Origin: Hydrogenophilales bacterium
GTDB lineage: Bacteria; Pseudomonadota; Gammaproteobacteria; Burkholderiales; Thiobacillaceae
Reading direction: 5' to 3'
Length of the DNA: 64,000 bases
Assembly (NCBI GenBank): GCA_016719465.1
Contig: JADJYY010000016.1
Coordinates: 28,120 to 92,119 of the forward strand
The notes under the pieces were generated by a model, which saw only the letters and a list, made by a program, of their open reading frames with translations, searched no databases and was not told the origin of the DNA. Each line of letters starts with the position of its first letter. The first letter of the stretch is position 1. Positions 29,052-35,419 of this stretch are shown here, one piece after another. Both the position numbers and the translations under genes were made by a program.

Positions 29052-29497
29052 TACTTTCCCCTGGCCAGGATGGCCGCCTTCATGGTGGCGAAATCGACGC
29101 TGCCGGCCTCGGGCTTCGCCAGGGCGCCGTAGCCGTAGGCCATGGGCGTGGTTTTGCCCGGCAGGTAGTGCGCCTTCCTGGCGTCCAGCCATTCGCCGCC
29201 GCGGAAATCGGCCACCCAGAGCTCGGTGTCCGGCGCGTCGGCCCAGGGGACTTGCTGTTCCTTGAGCCAGAACAGGGCGCAACCGATATCGTCGAATTTG
29301 AACGCCTCGCGCTTCGGCCCGCCGCGCACCTGGGCGGCGTAGTGGCGGTCGCTCACCGCCATGCGGCAGCGCGCGCAGACGTCGCGGTCCCAGTGCACCC
29401 TGGCCGGGCCGTGGCCGGCATCGCGCGAGCAGGCGGGGAGGAAGGGAAGCGCGGCGAAGGCGAGCAAGCGCAGGCGGCCGCGTTGCGGGAAAGTCAT
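29051..29497 (-). CDS. nosL: NosL copper chaperone lipoprotein
   Basis: 148-residue lipoprotein: signal peptide with lipobox (LPACSRD), then the NosL core. The Cu(I) site residues CARCRMAVSD and KFDDIGCALFW are visible. NosL delivers copper to the NosZ maturation machinery at the outer face. The ATG overlaps the end of nosF (ATGA). Confidence 0.93.
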   Translation of the reverse strand: MTFPQRGRLRLLAFAALPFLPACSRDAGHGPARVHWDRDVCARCRMAVSDRHYAAQVRGGPKREAFKFDDIGCALFWLKEQQVPWADAPDTELWVADFRGGEWLDARKAHYLPGKTTPMAYGYGALAKPEAGSVDFATMKAAILARGK

Positions 29498-30342
29498 GCC
29501 TGTTCCTCCAGTTCGATGTGGGTCAGCACGCCGACGTAGCGCGCCAGCATGCCGAGGAAGCGCAGCCGGTCCGGGCCGGCGATGTCGCCCCGCCAGACCA
29601 GGCCGTCGGCGGAAAGGCCCCACTCGGCGAGGGCCTTGGCGATGGCCTGCTCCTCGCGGCGCAAGACCAGGCGACAGCGGATGCGGCCGGCCAGGGCCAC
29701 GTCGTCGGCCACCCGGTCGTCCAGGACGACGCGTCCCATGTCCAGTTCCAGCACCCGGTTGACCAGGGGCGCCACCTCGTCCAGGCGATGGCTGGAGATC
29801 AGCATGGTGGCCCGGCCCAGGCGCTCGGCAAGCAGGCCGAAGAAGGCGTGGCGCGCTTCCGGATCCAGATTGGCGGCGGGCTCGTCCAGGATGAGCAGTT
29901 CGCAGTCCCGCCCCAGGGCGATGGCGATGAGGATCTTCTGCTTCATGCCGCCGGACAGCTTGACGAAGGGCAGGTGCCGCACCTTGGCGGTCTCCAGGCC
30001 CAGCCGGGCGGCCACCTCCTCGAAGCGGGCGGGGTCGCGGGCGGCGAGTTCGCCGGCGAAACGCAGCAGATCGCCCACGCTCATGCGCAGCGGCGGCGGC
30101 AGTTGCGGCACGAAGCCGACCCGGCGCAACAGGTCGGCCCGGCCCTGGCGCGGGTTCAGCCCCAGCACGGAAAGCTCGCCGGCATGGACGTATTCGCCCA
30201 GCAGGCAGCGGATCAGGGTGGTCTTGCCGGCGCCGTTGGAGCCGATCAGGGCGACGCGCTCGCCGGCGGCGATGTCGAGGTCCAGGTCGTCGAGGACGAC
30301 GCTCTTCTTGAATTGCTTGGTGACGTGGCGAAGTTCGATCAA
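29494..30342 (-). CDS. nosF: NosF ABC-transporter ATPase
   Basis: 282-residue ATPase: Walker A GSNGAGKT, signature KLSGGMKQK, Walker B LLILDEPAANLDPE and the switch His (ISSHRLDE). It forms a complex with NosY and NosD. The family begins at IELRHVTKQF, so a TTG at 30342 is the best start; GGGA is about 8 bases upstream. A 97-base gap separates it from nosH, the largest break inside the nosG-to-end gene run. Confidence 0.93.
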   Translation of the reverse strand: MIELRHVTKQFKKSVVLDDLDLDIAAGERVALIGSNGAGKTTLIRCLLGEYVHAGELSVLGLNPRQGRADLLRRVGFVPQLPPPLRMSVGDLLRFAGELAARDPARFEEVAARLGLETAKVRHLPFVKLSGGMKQKILIAIALGRDCELLILDEPAANLDPEARHAFFGLLAERLGRATMLISSHRLDEVAPLVNRVLELDMGRVVLDDRVADDVALAGRIRCRLVLRREEQAIAKALAEWGLSADGLVWRGDIAGPDRLRFLGMLARYVGVLTHIELEEQA

Positions 30343-30439
30343 TTGGCGTTCCCGCGGTTGGCGTGGATCATGGCGGCCAGGGCGCATCGCGCCGCGTGGC
30401 GGCCGCGGCATCCTACGGAGCTTTCGCGGCCGGCGCCAC

Positions 30440-31414
30440 TCACAGCCATTTGCTCAGCCCCTTGACCTCGAACTTGAGGGCATCGCTCTTGCACACGTCC
30501 ACGCACAGGCCGCAGCGGGTGCAGTCGGCGCCGATCTCCATGCGGGCGTCGGTGGCCCGTCCCTTGATGACGCAACTCAGCACGTGGGGCACCAGGCAGA
30601 CCTTCTGGCAGTCCCCCTCATGGAAGCAGTTCTCGACCCGGTAGGCCACGTGCAGTGGAGTGATCAGGCCAACGGCGCCGTAGGTGAGGCCGATGGGGCA
30701 GAAATAGCGGCACCAGAAGCGGCGTGAATAGAACACCTCGAAGGCGAGCAGCAGCAGCACCCACAACAGGGCGAGCCCGGGCCCGTAGATCAGCGCCCGC
30801 GACAGGATGCCGGTGGGGGAAATGGCCTCGAACACGGTGTAGCCCGTGGCCAGGGCCAGCAGGGCGAACAGGACCCAGAGCAGCGTGCGCATGCCGCGGT
30901 GGAAGACATGGTCCTTAACGATCTTCTTGCGCGCCAGATAGAGGTGCAGCTTCTCCGTCCATTCCGCGAGCAGGTGGTAGGGACAGAGCCAGGAGCAGAA
31001 GGCGCGCCCGCCGAACAGCACCCAGAAGACGAAGATCGTCAGGGTGCCGATGAGCAGGTTCACGATGATGTGCTTGTGGGCCAGCATCACCTGCAGGGCG
31101 GAATTCAGGTCGATGAAATGGAAGCCCAGCAAGCGGGAGGCGGACAGGGAGCCTTCCAGTATCTGGATGTCCAGTTTGTAGGAGACCAGGAACAGGACAT
31201 TCGCGAGGATCAGAGCGATCCAGCGGCGGTTGCGCCATTTGTGGGATTCCTTGGCGTCCTGGGTCTTCAGCAGCTTGAGCTCGTGGCGGGCGCCGCCCTC
31301 GACACGCTTGAGCTCGTGGATGTGCCGGGCTTCCTCGCTGAATTCGCCGGGCTCGGGCCGGTGGGGTTCGCCGCCCAGGAGCAGTCGCAATGATTCGCGC
31401 ATTCCTCGCAACAT
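30440..31414 (-). CDS. nosH: NapH-like membrane ferredoxin (NosH)
   Basis: 324-residue inner-membrane iron-sulfur protein. It has about five membrane helices and the cytoplasmic cysteine pairs CSWLCP and CRYFCP, and near the end a further C-x3-C (CQKVC) and a 4Fe-4S motif (CTRCGLCVDVCK). NapH/NosH proteins oxidise menaquinol or ubiquinol and pass electrons through NosG and cytochromes to NosZ in clade II systems, which lack NosR. The start overlaps the nosG stop (TGATG) with GGAGG 5 bases upstream. Confidence 0.92.
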   Translation of the reverse strand: MLRGMRESLRLLLGGEPHRPEPGEFSEEARHIHELKRVEGGARHELKLLKTQDAKESHKWRNRRWIALILANVLFLVSYKLDIQILEGSLSASRLLGFHFIDLNSALQVMLAHKHIIVNLLIGTLTIFVFWVLFGGRAFCSWLCPYHLLAEWTEKLHLYLARKKIVKDHVFHRGMRTLLWVLFALLALATGYTVFEAISPTGILSRALIYGPGLALLWVLLLLAFEVFYSRRFWCRYFCPIGLTYGAVGLITPLHVAYRVENCFHEGDCQKVCLVPHVLSCVIKGRATDARMEIGADCTRCGLCVDVCKSDALKFEVKGLSKWL

Positions 31415-32241
31415 CATGCCCTCCATCCCTTGCGGGCGTCGATGACGATGGCGGCCGGCTCGGTCGGGCAGACCATCTCGCAGACGCCGCAGCCGACGCA
31501 GGCCTCGTGCACCACCGGAGTCATGCGCCCGTCGCCATCCTTCTCCAGGCTGATCGCGTCCTTGATCGGGCAGGCGCGCACGCACAGATCGCACAGCGCC
31601 AGATCGAAGGGATGGTCGTTGAGCGGGATCGGCCGCCAGCGGTCCACGTCCATGAAGCGCAACAGCCCCGGGAAGCCCGCCTCCCGCGCCCCGCCCTTGT
31701 GGCCCTTGCCCTGGCGCGCCAGGCAGAGATCGGGCCGGGCCAGGCGCGCCACGCCCATGCGCTCCTTCAGGTTGAGGGTGGGCTCGGGATCCTTCTCCTT
31801 GGCCAGCAGGATGGGCGGGCCGGGCATGCGCATGGCGCCGCGCGCGGCCATGTGGGAGGGCTTGGTGTAGGTCAGGGCGCCGGTGGGACAGGCCAGGATG
31901 CACTGGGCGGCGTCGCAGGAGAAATCGCAGGCCTGGTCCCGAGGCGCGATGTAGGGCGCGCCGATGCCGTAGCCATCTACCATGTCGGCGAGCTTCAGTG
32001 CCTCCACCGGACAGACCTGGACGCACTGGCCGCACTTGATGCAGGAGGCGAGGAAATCGTCCTCCTCCAGGGCGCCCGGGGGGCGCAGCCGGTGTTGCGA
32101 CGCGCCCGCCACCGGCAGGTAGCCCAGCGCCGAGACGCCCAGCACCACGCCGGCACCGAGCGCGGAGCGCAGGAAGCGGCGGCGCGCCTCTTCCTTATGA
32201 TGCCGGGAGGGAAGGGGTTTGCTGGCTGGAGGGACGGCCAT
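31414..32241 (-). CDS. nosG: NapG-like periplasmic ferredoxin (NosG)
   Basis: 275-residue protein with four 4Fe-4S motifs: CIKCGQCVQVCP, CDFSCDAAQCILACP, CDLCVRACP and CVGCGVCEMVCP. The leader has a twin-arginine motif (RRRFLRSA), so it is exported folded with its clusters. It teams with NosH in quinol-to-NosZ electron transfer. The ATG has AAGGAGG 6 bases upstream and overlaps the 3' end of nosD by 47 bases. Confidence 0.94.
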   Translation of the reverse strand: MAVPPASKPLPSRHHKEEARRRFLRSALGAGVVLGVSALGYLPVAGASQHRLRPPGALEEDDFLASCIKCGQCVQVCPVEALKLADMVDGYGIGAPYIAPRDQACDFSCDAAQCILACPTGALTYTKPSHMAARGAMRMPGPPILLAKEKDPEPTLNLKERMGVARLARPDLCLARQGKGHKGGAREAGFPGLLRFMDVDRWRPIPLNDHPFDLALCDLCVRACPIKDAISLEKDGDGRMTPVVHEACVGCGVCEMVCPTEPAAIVIDARKGWRA

Positions 32242-33583
32242 GGCGGCCTCCTTGGGGCTTGCTGAAGCGCGGCGAGCTATCGCGCAGAATCAGCGTGGGG
32301 CTGGAAAAGGGGGCGAGGCGCTCGAGGAAATCCAGGGCTTCCATCAGGGGCGCGTTCTTGAAGAACAGCGCGTGGGGCAGATCCATCCAGATGCGGTCGG
32401 CATAGGCCAGGATCTCGTGGGGGCTGTCGCCGTGCCCATCGTTATCGCGGTCGAAGCCCTGGTAGTCGTCCCACCAGTTGCCGCGCCAGGTATTGCGGAC
32501 CGCCGAGCCACCGCCGTTCACCGCCACCTGGGTGATATTTCCCTCGAACACGTTGTCCGTGACGATGTTGCCGATGCGCTCGTTGTTGAACAGGATGCCG
32601 ATGCCATTGAAGGCGATGCGGTTGTTGCGGATCCAGATCTTGGTATCGGGTTCGTAGGGCGACAGGTCGGAGCCGATGCCGGTGGCGCAGTAGATGATGT
32701 CGTTGCTCTCCACCAGCGTGTTGCTCGCTTCCTTGAAGCCGATGCCCATGCCGGTGGCGCCGTTGGCGTGGGAAATGATGTTGTTGCGGATGATCACGCC
32801 GTCCGTGTACATGACGTAGATGCCCACGGCGTTGTCGTAATAACGGTTGCCCTCAACCAGGTTGGAATGGGCGAACATGAAGTGCATGGAATAGCGGCTG
32901 CGCCGGCCGAGGTTGTTGCGGATGACGTTGCCGTCGGAATACCAGACCACGAAGTCGCGCGAATCGATCAGGCTGTTGCCCTCGACCCGGTTGTTCTTGC
33001 TGTACCACAGGCGCAGGCCGTCGCCGCGCACGCCGAGATCAACGGGCTTGGAGGTGATGCGGTTGTTGCGCACGATGTTGTCGTTGGACTGGCGCAGGTC
33101 GATGCCGAACAGGCAGTTATCGATGACCAGGTTCTCGGCCACGTTGCGGTTGCCCCGAATCTCCAGGCAGGCATCCTCGGTATCGTGCAGATCGCCAGAA
33201 CCGGTCAGGCGCACGCCGCGCAGCACGGCGCCGTCGCTGGCGATCGTGAACACGCTGCCCTTATCGCCGGCGTCGATGATGACCTTCCCGCCGCCATCGA
33301 TGGTGAGCGGTTTGGTCAGGTGCACGGGTCCGGCGTAGGCGCCGGGAGGCGGACGCAGAACGGAGCCGGCGGGAGCGGCATCCACCAGCGCCTGGAACGG
33401 CTTCAGCCCGTGGATGCGCTTGTCACGCTGATAGAGCGGGTAGACGGGTTTGGGCGCGTTCACTTCCGTGCGCAGCGTGCTCTGCACCGAGAAATCCGGC
33501 ATCGCGACGCCGCCCGGGGCGACCGCCGCGGCGTCCAGGGACAGCAGCGACATGACCAGTAGTGAAACGCGAAGCGGGCGCAT
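32195..33583 (-). CDS. nosD: NosD periplasmic beta-helix protein (first copy)
   Basis: 462-residue exported beta-helix protein with a signal peptide and about 70 extra N-terminal residues compared with the second copy. It contains Asn-ladder repeats (NIVRNNRITS, NRVEGNSL, NVIRNNLG) and ends in WRGNWWDDYQGFDRDNDGHGD and YADRIWM. It is required with NosF/NosY for copper loading of CuZ. It follows nosB by 5 bases and overlaps nosG. The two NosD copies share the C-terminal hallmark but differ throughout, so the duplication is not recent. Confidence 0.94.
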   Translation of the reverse strand: MRPLRVSLLVMSLLSLDAAAVAPGGVAMPDFSVQSTLRTEVNAPKPVYPLYQRDKRIHGLKPFQALVDAAPAGSVLRPPPGAYAGPVHLTKPLTIDGGGKVIIDAGDKGSVFTIASDGAVLRGVRLTGSGDLHDTEDACLEIRGNRNVAENLVIDNCLFGIDLRQSNDNIVRNNRITSKPVDLGVRGDGLRLWYSKNNRVEGNSLIDSRDFVVWYSDGNVIRNNLGRRSRYSMHFMFAHSNLVEGNRYYDNAVGIYVMYTDGVIIRNNIISHANGATGMGIGFKEASNTLVESNDIIYCATGIGSDLSPYEPDTKIWIRNNRIAFNGIGILFNNERIGNIVTDNVFEGNITQVAVNGGGSAVRNTWRGNWWDDYQGFDRDNDGHGDSPHEILAYADRIWMDLPHALFFKNAPLMEALDFLERLAPFSSPTLILRDSSPRFSKPQGGRHGRPSSQQTPSLPAS

Positions 33584-33588
33584 GGGTT

Positions 33589-34539
33589 TCAGCCGGCGTC
33601 GGTCCCCTCGCGCATCGCCTTGCGCCGCAGCAGGATGGCTGGCGCCAGCAGGCCACTGGCCAGCAGCAGCAATCCATAGCCGATGTAGGGATAGGAATAG
33701 GTGGAGAACTGCGCCACCTTGCCCTCGCCGAATACCGTGGGCATGAAGGGTTTCACCGTGAACGCGCCCCAGGGATGCAGGTTGTGGCCGAAGAACCAGA
33801 GCCAGCCGGCGTAGTCGATGACGAAGAAGATGGGCAGCAGGGCCGGCACCAGTGCCAGCAGCAGCGAGAACGGGCGCGAGACCCAGACGCCGACGAGCAC
33901 GATGAGCATGGCCGCCACCAGGCCGGCCATGGTGGCCTTCAGGGCGAGTTCCAAGTTGTCGGTCCAGCGGGCAATGGTGGCCGGCTCGTTGAAATAGGCG
34001 CCGGCGGCGGTACGGTAATGGTCCAGTAGCGCATCCATGCGCCCGGCCGCCAGCATCTCGCCGCCCATCCAGGCGGCCACGGCCGCGAAACCGGCCGCCA
34101 GCACGACCACCTGGGTCTTGCGCGCCGGAAAGGCGAAGGCCACCAGCATGGCGGCGAAGAATCCGAAGAAGTAGCGCGACAGGCCACGCTCCACCGGCGC
34201 CCCGGCGTCGATGGGATACATGCCGACGTAATGGTTGATGGTGTTCATCTCGTGCACGCAGTCCAGTTGCTGTTTTTGCGTCTCGCCGCGCATTTCGGTC
34301 TCGCGGCTGTCGCCCAGGTCGCCCTGGAATATTTCGTCTTTCTTGATCGCCGCGCCCTTGCAGCCGTTGAACACGCCGTTGAAGTGGAAGTGGATGCGGA
34401 TGCCATCGGGAAAGGCCTCGGGTGGGTAGTTCGGGGCAGTGAGCGACACCCACCAGATCGGCGCGAAATAGGTCGCGATCAGCACCAGCAAAGCGCCAAA
34501 GGTGAGTAGCCGGGTGGTCTGGGCGGGCGAGCGGGTCAT
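33589..34539 (-). CDS. nosB: NosB-like membrane protein
   Basis: 316-residue polytopic protein with about six hydrophobic helices and a large loop after the first one (IRIHFHFNGVFNGCKGAAI, then HEMNTINHYVGMYPIDAG). The latter is characteristic of the NosB protein found only with clade II nosZ. It is essential for N2O respiration in Wolinella, although its biochemical job is unknown. The position after nosZ and a cytochrome and before nosD fits. Confidence 0.9.
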   Translation of the reverse strand: MTRSPAQTTRLLTFGALLVLIATYFAPIWWVSLTAPNYPPEAFPDGIRIHFHFNGVFNGCKGAAIKKDEIFQGDLGDSRETEMRGETQKQQLDCVHEMNTINHYVGMYPIDAGAPVERGLSRYFFGFFAAMLVAFAFPARKTQVVVLAAGFAAVAAWMGGEMLAAGRMDALLDHYRTAAGAYFNEPATIARWTDNLELALKATMAGLVAAMLIVLVGVWVSRPFSLLLALVPALLPIFFVIDYAGWLWFFGHNLHPWGAFTVKPFMPTVFGEGKVAQFSTYSYPYIGYGLLLLASGLLAPAILLRRKAMREGTDAG

Positions 34540-34578
34540 CTCGACATCCTGAGAGTGGAAAATAATGGGGGAGAAAGA

Positions 34579-34602
34579 CGGCGGGCGCGTCGGCGCCCGC
34601 CG
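34579..34602 (-). other. Hairpin between nosC and nosB
   Basis: A 9-base-pair perfect stem (CGGCGGGCG at 34579-34587 with CGCCCGCCG at 34594-34602, 6-base loop) sits in the 69-base gap after the cytochrome gene. On the minus strand it is followed by TCTTTCTCC, a weak U-rich tract. It may be a leaky terminator or mRNA stabiliser that gives more cytochrome than downstream assembly proteins. Confidence 0.55.
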
Positions 34603-34608
34603 CGGAGA

Positions 34609-35247
34609 TTACTTCTTCTTGGCGATCGGCAGACGCGCCATGTAATCGCTGACCGCCTCGATGTCGGCATCGCTGTAAGGCTTGATCACCTTGAGCATGT
34701 CCTTGTCGGCGTTCTTGCGCTTGCCGGCGCGCATCTCGTCGAGCTGGCGCTGCATGTACTTGAAGTGCTGGCCGGTCAGCATGGGGATGAACTTGGCTTC
34801 GTCGCCCTCGCCTCCGGCGCCGTGGCAGGACTTGCAGTCCTTCTCATACAACTCCTTGCCACGCTTGACGTTCTTGCCCGAGCCCTTGCCATTCTTGGCG
34901 GAGAGCTTGAGGGTGTGCATGTAGGCGGCGGCGTCGGCCATCTCCTGGGCGCTCATGGACTGGGCGAAAGGCAGCATGGTGGGGTTGTCGCGGTGGCCGC
35001 TGCGGATGTCCACCATCTGCTTGACCAGCACGTTCGCGTGCTGGGCGGAAACCACGGGCAGGGAACCGTCCGGGCGGCCGATGCCGCTGGCCAGGTGGCA
35101 GCCGGAACAGACTTCATAGACTTCCTCGCCTTTCTTGGCGTCGCCCTTGAGCTTGAGCGGATCGCCCTTGTCGCCGGAAGGGGCCGCGGCCCAGGAGGCG
35201 GAGGTGGCGAGGACGATACAGAGGGCGAGCATCTTGCTGGCATGCAT
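34609..35247 (-). CDS. nosC: Dihaem cytochrome c (c4-like), nos-associated
   Basis: 212-residue exported cytochrome with signal peptide and two CxxCH haem sites (CSGCH and CKSCH), each with a later Met ligand region (PTMLPFAQSMS; KDMLKVIKPYSD). It looks like cytochrome c4 and is the probable electron donor to NosZ. Of two ATGs, the one at 35247 has AAGGAG at the right distance (7 bases); the one at 35253 is too close. It is the first gene of the accessory nos transcript, behind two FNR-type boxes. Confidence 0.93.
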   Translation of the reverse strand: MHASKMLALCIVLATSASWAAAPSGDKGDPLKLKGDAKKGEEVYEVCSGCHLASGIGRPDGSLPVVSAQHANVLVKQMVDIRSGHRDNPTMLPFAQSMSAQEMADAAAYMHTLKLSAKNGKGSGKNVKRGKELYEKDCKSCHGAGGEGDEAKFIPMLTGQHFKYMQRQLDEMRAGKRKNADKDMLKVIKPYSDADIEAVSDYMARLPIAKKK

Positions 35248-35328
35248 GTTCATACTCCTTGAACTTGGGATGGAGGGTAATGGCGAGGCGCCTGCCGTGA
35301 ATGGAAAGCCAAAGCGCGTCGCGCGGCC

Positions 35329-35342
35329 TTGATGAACATCAA
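35329..35342. promoter_or_regulatory. FNR/Dnr-type box 1 upstream of nosC
   Basis: TTGATGAACATCAA, a perfect match to the FNR/Anr/Dnr consensus TTGAT-N4-ATCAA. Its centre is 88 bases before the nosC ATG. Placing it at -41.5 puts TTCCAT at the -10 position (35301-35306) and a start about 47 bases before the gene. This points to anaerobic or NO-dependent activation. Confidence 0.85.
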
Positions 35343-35347
35343 ATAAC

Positions 35348-35361
35348 TTGACCTGAATCAA
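35348..35361. promoter_or_regulatory. FNR/Dnr-type box 2 upstream of nosC
   Basis: TTGACCTGAATCAA matches the same consensus at 9 of 10 fixed positions and lies 19 bases (centre to centre) upstream of box 1. Tandem boxes of this kind could bind two dimers or tune the response. Confidence 0.65.
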
Positions 35362-35375
35362 TATTCTTCATGAAG

Positions 35376-35403
35376 AAAAAAGGGGGGAGCCGTGCCCCCC
35401 CCC
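35376..35403 (-). terminator. Rho-independent terminator of nosZ
   Basis: On the minus strand a run of G, the loop CACGGCT and a run of six C are followed by TTTTTT. It begins 17 bases after the nosZ stop. It separates nosZ from the nosC-led transcript, whose FNR boxes lie immediately beyond. Confidence 0.85.
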
Positions 35404-35419
35404 TTCGAACTACCAGACC

